Assembly: GCF_000177215.2 (NCBI RefSeq)
Contig: NZ_CM001368.1
Coordinates: 868,001-932,000, forward strand
DNA length: 64,000 bases
Direction of reading: 5' to 3'
Source: Solidesulfovibrio carbinoliphilus subsp. oakridgensis
GTDB taxonomy: Bacteria; Desulfobacterota; Desulfovibrionia; Desulfovibrionales; Desulfovibrionaceae
The position numbers and the translations under genes are program-made. Shown here piece by piece: positions 17,825 to 26,027 of the stretch; the stretch's first letter is position 1; each line of letters starts with the position of its first letter. Under the pieces are notes generated by a model, which saw only the letters and a list, made by a program, of their open reading frames with translations, did no database searches and had not been told where the DNA came from.

Positions 17825-18519
17825 TGGCGGACGGGCGGGCGCCTGGCCTTCCCGCCGGCGGGGAGGCGGGCTGGTATGACATCTCCCTGCCCCTGACCGG
17901 GGCAACGGCGGCCGTGCCCGGCGACCCGCCCTTTCGCCGCCGCCTTTTCCTGCGCCACGAAACCGACGGTTGCGAGGCCGGAGCCTGGCGTCTGTCCGCC
18001 CACGCCGGGACGCACCTCGACTTTCCGGCCCATTTTTTCCCAAACGGCAAACGGGCCGGCGATTACCCGGCCGCCGCTTTCGTCCTGCCGGCCCTGGTCG
18101 TGGATTGCGGCCAGGCCTGGACCCTCGGCCCGGATGTCCTTTCCGGCCTCGAAACCGTGCCCGGCGAGGCCGTGCTCTTGCGCACCCGCAATTCCACGGA
18201 GCGGCTCTTTGCCGGGCCGGAATTTCCCGAAACCTTTGCCGCGGCCAACCCGGCCCTGGCCCTGGAACTGGTGCGGCGACAAGCCGGCCTGGTCGGCATC
18301 GACGGCTTAAGCATCGAGCCCCTGGCCGATCCGCTCTATCCTGTCCACAACATCCTTCTCGGCGCAGGCCTGCCCATCCTGGAGGGCCTTGTCCTGGCGG
18401 CCGTGCCGCCCGGCCGCCATACCCTGTCCTGCCTGCCGCTCGCCGTGCCCGAGGCCGAGGCCTCGCCGGTGCGGGCCATCCTGTTTCCCGCGTGCCTTCC
18501 CGGCGGCCGGCCGGCCTGA
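17824..18519 (+). CDS. Cyclase / kynurenine formamidase-like metal-dependent hydrolase
   Basis: 231 residues with the family signature HAGTHLDFPAH (60-70), whose His and Asp residues bind zinc, and a later DGLSIEPLADPLYPVHNILL, where the conserved His of the cyclase fold falls. The family hydrolyses cyclic or formyl amides (for example N-formylkynurenine). Translation is coupled to the VOC gene. The physiological substrate is unknown; no tryptophan genes are nearby. Confidence 0.82.
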   Translation: MADGRAPGLPAGGEAGWYDISLPLTGATAAVPGDPPFRRRLFLRHETDGCEAGAWRLSAHAGTHLDFPAHFFPNGKRAGDYPAAAFVLPALVVDCGQAWTLGPDVLSGLETVPGEAVLLRTRNSTERLFAGPEFPETFAAANPALALELVRRQAGLVGIDGLSIEPLADPLYPVHNILLGAGLPILEGLVLAAVPPGRHTLSCLPLAVPEAEASPVRAILFPACLPGGRPA

Positions 18520-18657
18520 TCGGCCAGAGCCCTCTCTTCCCGGCCGCCCTGGTCTGCTTTCCGGTTTTGCCCCGTGCCATTCCCGCCGGCCCGGCCGCTA
18601 CGCGCCTGGAGCCGGCCCCGGCTCCGTTCGGCCTGGACGCACCCGCCGTGAACACGG

Positions 18658-19878
18658 TCAATCGATGCAGATCATGTCGTAGGCCTCGCCGGTCAGGCAT
18701 CGCCCGCCCGCCGGCGTCACCTCAAAGGTGTTCTCCACGCCCACCATGCCGATGCCGGCCAGGCCGAACTTGGGCTCAAGGGCCAGGGTCATGCCGGCCT
18801 CGATGGGCGCGTCAAACCCCTTGGCCAGGGCCGGCCAGCCGTCGATGGCAAGGCCGATGCCGTGGCCAAGGAACCGGACCTTGTTGCCGCCAAGGCCCAT
18901 GAAGCCCTCCTCCATGCCTTCCTTGGCGGCCATGGACAGCGACAGGGCATAGAGTTCGCTCGGGATGGCCCCGGGTTTGAGCCGTTCGGCCACGGCCTGC
19001 TGCACCCGCACGCAGAAGTCGTGGCCCGTGCGGACCGCATCCGGAATGGCCGCCGCCTTGCCCGCGAAATAGACCTGGGTCTTGTCCGTGCTGTAGCCTT
19101 CCAGGGCAAAGCCGTTGTCGATGGTCAAGACCTCGCCCTTTTTCCAGACCGTGCCGGCGTCCCCGGAAAAGGGCAGGGCCGGATGCTCGCCCCGAAGCCC
19201 CACCGGGCCGTTGAAGACGCTCGGGTAGTTGGCGCTGTCCCCGGCCGCGATGTGGCCGAGAAAGATTTCGTCGCCCCCGCTCATGCGCAACTGTCCCTGG
19301 TGGCCGAGGTCGAAAAAGGCGTCCCAACAGCGGCGGGCGATGTCCCGTTCGGTCATGCCCGGGGCGATGGCCAGGGGCAGGCGTTTCATGAGCCCTTCGG
19401 CGTGGCGGGCCCCGCAAAGGCGCATCTTGGCCAGCTCCCACTCGGATTTGCGGGCCTGGGCCATGGCCAGGGCGGCGTCGCCGGGCACGAACGAGACGCC
19501 GGGGAGCCTTGCGGCCAGCAGTTCCGCCAGGTTCCAGGCCAGCCCGCCCTGCTCGGCGGCGCAGACCGTGGAAAGGGGGCTGCCGGCATCCCGGCAAAGC
19601 GGGATGATGTCGCCAAAGGACCGGAAGGGCAAAATGGTCGGGAGCGGGGACTCGAGCACGGCCCGCTCCCGGCCCTTGCGGCACAGCAGCACCGGCTCGC
19701 CGGCCACGGGCAGCCACAGCACCCCGTTGGCCCAGGTGCCGGTCAGGTAGTAGATGGCGAGCCGGGAGAAGACGAGGAGACCGCCAGCCGTGGGCGCGAC
19801 CTGGGCCAGGGCGGTGCGGCACTTGGCAAGGCGGGAGGACAGTTCCGATTCGGGCAGACGTTCGAGGGCGGTTGGCAT
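18658..19878 (-). CDS. M24 family metallopeptidase (Xaa-Pro dipeptidase-like)
   Basis: 406 residues. An N-terminal creatinase-type domain (about 1-150) precedes a pita-bread M24 domain with all five dinuclear-metal ligands: D254 and D265 (IDNGFALEGYSTDKTQ), H339 (FLGHGIGL), E368 (LEPKF) and E382 (GVENTF). Such enzymes cleave Xaa-Pro bonds in the cytoplasm. The length and two-domain plan match Xaa-Pro peptidases. It is convergent with the cyclase gene. Confidence 0.88.
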   Translation of the reverse strand: MPTALERLPESELSSRLAKCRTALAQVAPTAGGLLVFSRLAIYYLTGTWANGVLWLPVAGEPVLLCRKGRERAVLESPLPTILPFRSFGDIIPLCRDAGSPLSTVCAAEQGGLAWNLAELLAARLPGVSFVPGDAALAMAQARKSEWELAKMRLCGARHAEGLMKRLPLAIAPGMTERDIARRCWDAFFDLGHQGQLRMSGGDEIFLGHIAAGDSANYPSVFNGPVGLRGEHPALPFSGDAGTVWKKGEVLTIDNGFALEGYSTDKTQVYFAGKAAAIPDAVRTGHDFCVRVQQAVAERLKPGAIPSELYALSLSMAAKEGMEEGFMGLGGNKVRFLGHGIGLAIDGWPALAKGFDAPIEAGMTLALEPKFGLAGIGMVGVENTFEVTPAGGRCLTGEAYDMICID

Positions 19879-19998
19879 GACGACTCCGTTTTGTGTTGCA
19901 TTCCAAGGCCAAGCAGGTATAGCGGCCCTCCGGGCGCGTGTCCGGAAGACGGCCTTTGGGCGGCGGGAATGGTCCCGCGTCGCGCCATCGCCGGCAGG

Positions 19999-20916
19999 AT
20001 GACCGCTTTGCCAAACAATCGACTGGCCTGGCCGGCCTTTTTCGCGCTGGTCGCGGCCACGCTCCTGTGGGGCGGCTCGTTTATCGCCATGAAGATCGCC
20101 ATGCGGGGTTTTTCGCCGCTATTGGTGGTCTTTTGCCGCATGGTCCTGGCCTCGGCCGTCTTCGGCCTCCTGTGGCGGCGGCTCGGAGGCTTTCGCGCCG
20201 CCAAGGGCGACTGGCCGGGGCTCGTGTTCATGGCGTTTTGCGAGCCATGCCTCTATTTCGTGTTCGAGGCCAAGGCGCTCACCCTGACCCAGGCCTCCCA
20301 GGCCGCCATGGTGACGGCGCTTTTGCCGCTTTTGACCGCGGTCGCGGCCGCCTGGTTCCTCAAGGAAAAACTCGAAGGGAAAGCCATGGCCGGCCTTTGT
20401 CTGGCCGTGGCCGGGGTCGGGGTCATGAGCGCCTCGGGCGAGGCGACGGGCGACGCGCCGTATCCGGTGCTCGGCAATTTCCTGGAATTTCTGGCCATGT
20501 GCTGCGCTGTTGGCTACATCGTGACCGCCAAGCGGCTGGCCGCGAGGCACAGGCCGCTGTATCTCACGGCCGTACAGAGCTTTACCGGCGCGGTCTTTTT
20601 CGCGCCGGTCCTTTTTTTCACGCCGTTTCCGGAAACCATCGCGCCCGGCCCGGCCCTGGCCGTGGTGTTCCTGGGCCTCGGCGTCACCTTCGTGGCCTAC
20701 GGGCTCTACAACTACGGCGTGAGCCGCGCCCCGGCGGCCAAGGCCGCGGCGTTTATCAACCTCATTCCGGTCTTCGCCTGCCTGCTCTCCCGGGTCATGC
20801 TCGACGAGACCCTGACCCCGGCCCAGTGGACAGGCGGCCTCATGGCCCTCGGCGGCGTGGCCCTAAGCGCCCGCCCCGGCCGCAAGACGCCTCAGGAGCC
20901 TTCGCGCCGGGAATAG
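19999..20916 (+). CDS. EamA/DMT-family membrane transporter
   Basis: 305 residues with ten hydrophobic helices in two EamA halves (LLWGGSFIAMKIAMRG early, then AVGYIVTAKRLAARH and GLGVTFVAYGLYNYGVSRAP). Family members export amino acids or other metabolites. Start MTALPNN is the last in-frame Met before the first helix; MVPRRA at 19969 is also possible. Its last 25 bases overlap the 3' end of mqnC on the opposite strand. Confidence 0.85.
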   Translation: MTALPNNRLAWPAFFALVAATLLWGGSFIAMKIAMRGFSPLLVVFCRMVLASAVFGLLWRRLGGFRAAKGDWPGLVFMAFCEPCLYFVFEAKALTLTQASQAAMVTALLPLLTAVAAAWFLKEKLEGKAMAGLCLAVAGVGVMSASGEATGDAPYPVLGNFLEFLAMCCAVGYIVTAKRLAARHRPLYLTAVQSFTGAVFFAPVLFFTPFPETIAPGPALAVVFLGLGVTFVAYGLYNYGVSRAPAAKAAAFINLIPVFACLLSRVMLDETLTPAQWTGGLMALGGVALSARPGRKTPQEPSRRE

Positions 20917-21938
20917 TCCATGTTGCGCCTGACCGGCTCGAACCCGGCCTTGACGGCCAGGCGGCACAGCTCGTCCTCTTCCATGCGGAACCGGACCCCG
21001 GCCGCGGCCACCACGTTTTCCTCGATCATGGTCGAGCCGAAGTCGTTGGCCCCGAAATAGAGGGCCGTCTGGCCGATCATCGGCCCCTGAGTCACCCAGG
21101 AGGCCTGGATGTTCGGCACGTTGTCGAGAAAAAGGCGCGCGAGGGCGAGGGTTCGCAGGTATTCCCAGGACGAGGCCTCGGGCACGGCAAGGGCCGTGTT
21201 GCCGGGCTGGAAGGTCCAGGGAATAAAGGCCGTGAATCCGCCGGTTGCATCCTGCAGGTCCCGGATGCGCGAAAGGTGTTCGAGCCGGTGTTCGATGGTC
21301 TCGCCCAGGCCGATGACCATGGTGGCCGTGCTGCGAAGGCCTTGCTTGTGGGCTTCGGCCATGACCGCGATCCACTCGTCAGCCGGGCACTTGTTGGGAG
21401 AAACACTCCCCCGGATGGGGTCGGACAGGATCTCGGCTCCGCCGCCCGGCAGGGAGGCCAGGCCCGAAGCCTTGAGTTCGGCCAGCACCTCGGCTATGGA
21501 CAGGCCTTCCATCCGGGCCAGGAACACGATTTCCGGCGGCGAGAAGCCGTGCACCGCCACCTCCGGAAACCGGTCCCGCAAAAAGGCCAGCATGCCGGTA
21601 TAGAAATCCAGGCGCAGATCCGGGTGCATCCCGCCCTGGAGCAAGATCTGGTAGCCGCCAAGGGCCACCGTTTCGGCCACCTTCGCCGCCAGCTGCTCCC
21701 GGCTGAGGACGTAGCCCTCGGCGTGCCCCGGCGGCCGGAAAAAGGCGCAGAACCGGCAGCCGCAGGCGCAGACGTTGGTGTAGTTGATGTTGCGGTCCAC
21801 GATATAGGTGACGACCGCTTCGGGATGCAGGGCCATCCTGGCGGCGTGGGCTTTTTTCCCGAGGGAGAAGACGTCCTCGTCCTCCCACAGGGCCCGGGCT
21901 TCAGCCAGGCTTATGCGGCCGATGGCGCGATCAGGCAT
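20892..21938 (-). CDS. mqnC: Cyclic dehypoxanthinyl futalosine synthase (radical SAM)
   Basis: Radical SAM enzyme of the futalosine route to menaquinone, cyclising dehypoxanthine futalosine. The 348-residue product has NYTNVCACGCRFCAFF, with the CxxxCxxC cluster ligands at 57, 61 and 64, and the family signature LPGGGAEIL. The related aminofutalosine synthase (MqnE) has a different sequence around the cluster, so MqnC is preferred. The other pathway genes are not in the window. Confidence 0.9.
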   Translation of the reverse strand: MPDRAIGRISLAEARALWEDEDVFSLGKKAHAARMALHPEAVVTYIVDRNINYTNVCACGCRFCAFFRPPGHAEGYVLSREQLAAKVAETVALGGYQILLQGGMHPDLRLDFYTGMLAFLRDRFPEVAVHGFSPPEIVFLARMEGLSIAEVLAELKASGLASLPGGGAEILSDPIRGSVSPNKCPADEWIAVMAEAHKQGLRSTATMVIGLGETIEHRLEHLSRIRDLQDATGGFTAFIPWTFQPGNTALAVPEASSWEYLRTLALARLFLDNVPNIQASWVTQGPMIGQTALYFGANDFGSTMIEENVVAAAGVRFRMEEDELCRLAVKAGFEPVRRNMDYSRREGS

Positions 21939-22014
21939 GGGCGGTTGACCTCCAGGCAGGGATGCCGCCACGCGGATACACTTTTTTCCCACAAACGGAA
22001 ACCACCCCTTGCCT

Positions 22015-22428
22015 ATGCTTTACAGTGAAACCACCCTGACGGACATGCTGGCCCCGGGCAAGACCATTGCCGTGGTCGGGGCCAAGGACCGTCCCGGCAC
22101 GGCCGTGGACATGGTCGGCCGCTACCTGATCACCGCCGGCTTCCGGGTCGTCCCGGTCCATCCGGCCCGGGCCTCGGTCTGGGGCATTCCCGCGCGCAAG
22201 ACCCTGGCCGAGGTCGACGGCCCCATCGACATCGTGGACCTCTTTCGGGCCGCGCCGAGTTGTCCGGGCCATGCCGCAGAGGTCCTGGCCCTGGCCCACC
22301 GGCCGGCCTGCTTCTGGATGCAGTCCGGCATCCGCAGCGCCGAAGCCCGGGAGCTGCTCGCGCCCCACGGCGTCGCCGTGGTGGAAGACCGGTGCATCAT
22401 GGTTGAACACCGCCGCCTTTGGGGATAA
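22015..22428 (+). CDS. CoA-binding domain protein (YccU type)
   Basis: 137 residues with a Rossmann-type start (KTIAVVGAKDRPGTAVDMVG) and the family pattern VPVHPARASVWGIPARKTLA and CFWMQSGIRSAEARELLAPHG, ending VVEDRCIMVEHRRL. Small CoA-binding proteins of this kind resemble the N-terminal domain of succinyl-CoA synthetase alpha; their role is unclear. It starts a plus-strand set with the YkgJ and J-domain genes, 9 nt before the next gene. Confidence 0.85.
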   Translation: MLYSETTLTDMLAPGKTIAVVGAKDRPGTAVDMVGRYLITAGFRVVPVHPARASVWGIPARKTLAEVDGPIDIVDLFRAAPSCPGHAAEVLALAHRPACFWMQSGIRSAEARELLAPHGVAVVEDRCIMVEHRRLWG

Positions 22429-22437
22429 GGATACGCC

Positions 22438-22926
22438 ATGCCGCCACTTGTCGCCTTCATCTGCCGCCGCTGCGGCCACTGTTGCCAGGGAGAAGGCGGC
22501 ATCGTCCTTTCCGGAAGCGACATCGACCGTCTGGCCGGGCACCTGCGTCTCTCGGCCGAGGCCATGCTGTCCCGGTACGCCGAGCACGTCGGCGGCAAAA
22601 ACCGCCTCGTGACCGGGCCGGACAAGGCTTGCATCTTTTACGACCAGGGCTGCGCCATCCATCCGGCCCGGCCGGACGTCTGCCGAGCCTGGCCGTTTTT
22701 CCGGGGCAACATCATCGACGCCGAAAGCCATGCCATGGCCGCCGAGGACTGCCCGGGCATCAATCCCGAGGCGTCCCACGCCGAATTCGCCCGGCAGGGC
22801 TCCGTCTATCTCCACAGTCGGGGCCTGGCCCGGGCCCGTGGGCCCGGCGTGCCCGAGGCCCTGGCCGACATCCCGACGCCCACCGAGGAACCGGATCATG
22901 GCCCCAGCCGATTCGATGCGTCTTGA
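22438..22926 (+). CDS. YkgJ-family cysteine-cluster protein
   Basis: 162 residues with clustered cysteines FICRRCGHCCQG (C9, C12, C15, C16), then ACIFYDQGCAIHPARPDVCR, followed by WPF. This is the zinc- or iron-chelating cysteine cluster family. Its biochemical role is unknown. It overlaps the J-domain gene by 29 nt if that gene starts at its first Met, so the two are likely co-translated. Confidence 0.85.
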   Translation: MPPLVAFICRRCGHCCQGEGGIVLSGSDIDRLAGHLRLSAEAMLSRYAEHVGGKNRLVTGPDKACIFYDQGCAIHPARPDVCRAWPFFRGNIIDAESHAMAAEDCPGINPEASHAEFARQGSVYLHSRGLARARGPGVPEALADIPTPTEEPDHGPSRFDAS

Positions 22927-23713
22927 CGAGGCCCAGACCCTTCTTGGCGTCTCGTCGGCCGATGACCTCGAGGCCATCAAATCCGCCTACCGCAAGCTGG
23001 CCTTCCACCTCCATCCGGACCTGCACCCGGACGACCCCGGGGCCAAGCGCAAGTTCCAGCGCCTAAACGAAGCCTACCTGCTCCTGCGCCATTTCCACGC
23101 CAACCGCGACAAGGCGCCGGGTCCGGAAAAACAGGCCGGCCCGGCCAAGGGCACCAAGCCCGGGGCCACCCGCAACCCCCCGCCCGGCCCCAGCCCGGGA
23201 CAGGCCCACCGCGAACGCCAGGGCCGGGCCACCTATACGCAAGCCTCCAGGCAGAACGCGGACGCGGGCTTCTATTTTCGCCGCGAGGAGGTCTTGCAGG
23301 ACCTGCTCAAGGACCCCTTCGCCCGGCAGGTGTTCCAGGACATCTACCAGCAGGTGAAAAAGTCGGCCGCAACCGGCCCGGTCACGGCCAAGGGGCCGCG
23401 CAAGGTCTCGTTCCACTGGGGAGAAAAAGCGGTATCCCTTGATATTTCCAAGGGATTCATGGGATCTATCAAGGAATACTTCAGGAGACAGCTCGACGAC
23501 GAGCAGACCGTGCATCTGCCGGCCACCAGCCTTTTCCCGGGCACCCGCATCCGGGTCGGCATCCGCCATGGCCTGGGCAACGCCAAGCCGACCATGGTGG
23601 AGGTCACCCTGCCCCCGGATTTCGTGGTGGGCCGGCCGATCCGCCTCAAGGGCATGGGCCGGCGCATCGGCCCCATGCGCGGCGACCTGTACCTGCGTCT
23701 TCTGGCCAAATAG
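22898..23713 (+). CDS. J-domain protein with a DnaJ-like C-terminal region
   Basis: 271 residues. A J domain near the N-terminus has the HPD tripeptide (LHPDLHPDDPGAKRKFQRLN), so it should stimulate an Hsp70 ATPase. A Gly/Pro-rich linker follows, then a region ending FVVGRPIRLKGMGRRIGPMR that resembles the second DnaJ substrate-binding domain. No zinc-finger CxxCxGxG repeats are visible, so this is a DnaJ type II/III protein. A later start at 22916 (MRLDEAQ) would reduce the overlap with ykgJ. Confidence 0.85.
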   Translation: MAPADSMRLDEAQTLLGVSSADDLEAIKSAYRKLAFHLHPDLHPDDPGAKRKFQRLNEAYLLLRHFHANRDKAPGPEKQAGPAKGTKPGATRNPPPGPSPGQAHRERQGRATYTQASRQNADAGFYFRREEVLQDLLKDPFARQVFQDIYQQVKKSAATGPVTAKGPRKVSFHWGEKAVSLDISKGFMGSIKEYFRRQLDDEQTVHLPATSLFPGTRIRVGIRHGLGNAKPTMVEVTLPPDFVVGRPIRLKGMGRRIGPMRGDLYLRLLAK

Positions 23714-23748
23714 AGCGGATCGAACTCCGCTCCCCCAAAGGAGACGAC

Positions 23749-24192
23749 ATGGCCGTTGCCGTCCGCTGTCTGGCCATCCTGTGCTCCCTGGCCGTCTGTC
23801 CGGTCCCGATCCAGGCCATGGCCGGGGCCGAGGGCATGGTCGGCGGCCCCTGCCGCTACGCTTCGTTCCCGGGCAAGGGCACCATCGTGTCGGTGGGGCC
23901 CGTGCCGCCGGGAGATTCCGGAAATTTCCCCCCGACACCCTACCCGCCCCTTGCCGTGACCTTCACCTTCACCCCGAACGCGCCGGTGGCCGGCGAACCG
24001 GATGCCCCGCACGCCTTCACCCTGGCAAACGGCATGCCGCCCGGGCCGCGCTATGTGGAAAGGTACGGCCTCGCGCCGGGAAGTGTCCTGCCCTGCGAGC
24101 TGCGCCGCATCCGCCACGGGACCTGCACGCCGGTCCTCTACGTCTTTCCGGGAATCGACGCGGCCGATTATTTCGAGTTGGAGCGGCCGTAG
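23749..24192 (+). CDS. Secreted protein of unknown function
   Basis: 147 residues with a Sec signal peptide (hydrophobic core LAILCSLAVCPVPIQAMA, cleavage near AMA) and a short mature domain with PCRYASFPGKGTIVSVGPV and three Cys residues. An AAAGGAG precedes the ATG. It is not a family I can name. It follows the J-domain gene by 35 nt on the same strand. Confidence 0.6.
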   Translation: MAVAVRCLAILCSLAVCPVPIQAMAGAEGMVGGPCRYASFPGKGTIVSVGPVPPGDSGNFPPTPYPPLAVTFTFTPNAPVAGEPDAPHAFTLANGMPPGPRYVERYGLAPGSVLPCELRRIRHGTCTPVLYVFPGIDAADYFELERP

Positions 24193-24293
24193 ACAGGAAG
24201 AGGGGCTCCGTCCCAAGCCCCGCCGTGGGGCATGACAGCCCCCGGAACCCCTCGACGGGGCACTGGCCGTCCGCCTGCGGCGGAGGCCGCAAT

Positions 24294-24992
24294 TTATTCG
24301 ATGACGCGCCGGGCGTGGGAGAAACAGTCCTTGTACCAGCCCGTCAATGTCCGGATCCGCACCCCTTCTTTGTGGGAATCGATGATGCGGCCGTCGCCGA
24401 GCCAGACGACCACATGGGAAACTCGGGACCGGTTCCGGGTCGTGATGAAAAGGAGGTCTCCGACGGCGAAGGGTTCATCCGGGCCGAGCCGCCGGCCCGG
24501 GGCCTTGGGGCCGTCGGCCTGGGAGGCGATGGCCGAGGTGAAACGGACCCCCAGACCGTAGTTGTAGACCCAGGACGTGAAGTTCGAGCAGTCGAGCCCC
24601 GGCCCCTCCCCCGGCGGATCATAGGCCGGTATGTGGTGGTGCCGGTAGGAAAGGCCCTGGTAACGCTCGGCTACGATGGCCACGCGTTGGCGTTTCCAGG
24701 CCACGGCATCGACGCCGGCCGGCACCGCCACCGCCGGATAGACGGCGGACTTGGGCCCCCAGGAACCGAGCTTGGGATTGCCGTACCAGGCGGACGAGGG
24801 AACCGGCGACTGGGGCAGCGTGTCGCGCCAGGGGAAATCGGCGGTCAGGCCGGCCAGCCCGCCGGTATCGTCCGGTCCGGCCGCGTGGACGGCGTTTGGC
24901 CCGGGCGGCCACAACCCCCAGCATCCGGACACGGCCAGAAAGACGCACAACCACGGCGCGCCGCTACGGGACCGCTTTTTTCCCTGGTGCAT
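24294..24992 (-). CDS. NlpC/P60-type cell-wall lipoprotein hydrolase
   Basis: 232 residues. The N-terminus has a basic region, a hydrophobic core and the lipobox VSGC (Cys24), so it is a probable lipoprotein. The C-terminal half is an NlpC/P60 cysteine peptidase: Cys135 (GLDCSNFTSW), His193 (RVSHVVVWLGDG) and a third polar residue at His207. Such enzymes cleave peptidoglycan peptides. A good AGAAGGG precedes ATG 24992. In-frame sequence upstream crosses the tandem repeat and is not coding. Confidence 0.85.
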   Translation of the reverse strand: MHQGKKRSRSGAPWLCVFLAVSGCWGLWPPGPNAVHAAGPDDTGGLAGLTADFPWRDTLPQSPVPSSAWYGNPKLGSWGPKSAVYPAVAVPAGVDAVAWKRQRVAIVAERYQGLSYRHHHIPAYDPPGEGPGLDCSNFTSWVYNYGLGVRFTSAIASQADGPKAPGRRLGPDEPFAVGDLLFITTRNRSRVSHVVVWLGDGRIIDSHKEGVRIRTLTGWYKDCFSHARRVIE

Positions 24993-25052
24993 GCCACCCT
25001 TCTGGCATGGTCCGAAAGAGGTTGCAAGGGACCGGGGCCGGCTATGTCGGCC

Positions 25053-25096
25053 CCGGTCGATGCACTGGGGTACGCCGGTCGATGCACTGGGGTACG
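25053..25096. repeat. Two tandem copies of a 22-bp sequence
   Basis: ccggtcgatgcactggggta plus cg occurs at 25053-25074 and again immediately at 25075-25096, without mismatches. It lies between the NlpC gene and the DUF2087-like gene. No function is evident; it looks like a simple tandem duplication. Confidence 0.9.
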
Positions 25097-25102
25097 GAAG
25101 AC

Positions 25103-25669
25103 TCAGGCGGAGAGCAGGCGAAGGGTTTCCTCCCCCGCCTGCTCCAGATGCCGGACAAGGGCCCTGGCCTCGGCCGGGGGCCGCTGCTCGACGCGCCGGT
25201 ATTCCCGGCAATCGGCCGTGCGGGCAAGGAGTCCCAGGTCGCACAGTTCCCGACGCAGGAGGGCCGGGTCGCCGAACAGGTGGCGGGCCTGCAGATGCCC
25301 GGTGATGCCGCGTTCGTCAAAGGTCTGTCGCGGCGGGATGCCGGCCCAAAGGGCCCACAGGCACAGGAGCTGGTGATTGCGTTTGGACGGCCAGCGGAGG
25401 AGCCGACCTTTGGCGTCAAAATGGCGGGCCACGGCGGTCACCCGGGCCAGGTCCACGGCGTCGGCCGGCGTCCGTGGGGCGGCGAGGCGGTCCCGGGCCA
25501 TGGCCTTGGCCCGGAAGTGCTGGAAGTTGCGGCATCCGGCCGACCGGGCCAGGATATTTAGAAGCTCGACATGGCCGGGCACTGCTTCGCCGGCAAGCAG
25601 CCGGGTCCGCAGGGCCTTGGCCAGGACCGAGATGTCGTCCACGCAAAAAGGCAAGGATTCTCTGGACAT
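25103..25669 (-). CDS. DUF2087-like protein
   Basis: 188 residues. The C-terminal half (DAKGRLLRWPSKRNHQLLCL, GITGHLQARHLFGDPALLRR, then ELCDLGLLARTADCREYRRV) matches the DUF2087 pattern, in which an early GRL.R.P.K...... element is followed by a short helical region. The N-terminal half (ILARSAGCRNFQHFRAKAMA) is a helical region of unknown role. Some family members are fused to regulators. The function is unknown. Confidence 0.7.
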   Translation of the reverse strand: MSRESLPFCVDDISVLAKALRTRLLAGEAVPGHVELLNILARSAGCRNFQHFRAKAMARDRLAAPRTPADAVDLARVTAVARHFDAKGRLLRWPSKRNHQLLCLWALWAGIPPRQTFDERGITGHLQARHLFGDPALLRRELCDLGLLARTADCREYRRVEQRPPAEARALVRHLEQAGEETLRLLSA

Positions 25670-25869
25670 CGCTTATCCCTTCAAGCGTGCCTTTCCTCGG
25701 GGGGAATGTCGATGGTCGCCGTCTTCCGACGCGGCACGGGATAAGGTGTCGGTGCGGAAAGGAAATGGCAGGTTTAGCACCCCTCGCGGGGCGGCGACGC
25801 CTGGGTGAACTGCCGACCGGTCCGCGTCATAGCCCAGTCGGTTGATTCTGACAACACCTGGGCCGTAAA

Positions 25870-25920
25870 GATGCCTCCGGCGGCCGGGGGGAATGATTCC
25901 CCCCGGACCCCCTCGATGGG
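25870..25920 (+). repeat. Dispersed GC palindromic repeat, copy 1
   Basis: Begins gatgcctccggcggccggg and contains a hairpin across ggggggaatgattcccccc. The same unit occurs at 25972-26019 and 50682-50736, in the opposite orientation. Confidence 0.85.
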
Positions 25921-25921
25921 T

Positions 25922-25964
25922 ATAATACAGGGGCGGTCCTGCCACAGGACCACCCCTGTATTAT
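25922..25964. repeat. 43-bp inverted repeat between two palindromic units
   Basis: Arms ataatacaggggcggtcctg (25922-25941) and its near-perfect complement (25945-25964, one mismatch) with a 3-nt loop. It would form a very stable hairpin in either strand's transcript and ends in AT-rich sequence. Confidence 0.9.
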
Positions 25965-25971
25965 TCAGGAC

Positions 25972-26019
25972 AGGAGGGTCCGGGAGGGGGTGACCCCCTC
26001 CCGGCCGCCGGAGGCATCT
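25972..26019 (-). repeat. Dispersed GC palindromic repeat, copy 2, 3' of sufB
   Basis: On the minus strand it reads gatgcctccggcggccggg, then a gaggggg/ccccctc hairpin. It lies 8 nt beyond the sufB stop and may act as its transcription stop. It is inverted relative to copy 1. Confidence 0.85.
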
Positions 26020-26027
26020 TCTCTCCC

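Larger units (their letters stand above)
25670..26027. other. Non-coding interval holding a composite palindromic repeat
   Basis: No gene is supported here. From 25870 to 26019 two copies of a GC-rich palindromic unit in opposite orientation flank a separate 43-bp inverted repeat (listed individually). The first 200 bases, 25670-25869, show no clear feature. Confidence 0.7.

Noticed and set aside
25053-25096. Start of a CRISPR-like array
   Set aside because: There are only two copies, directly adjacent with no spacer.
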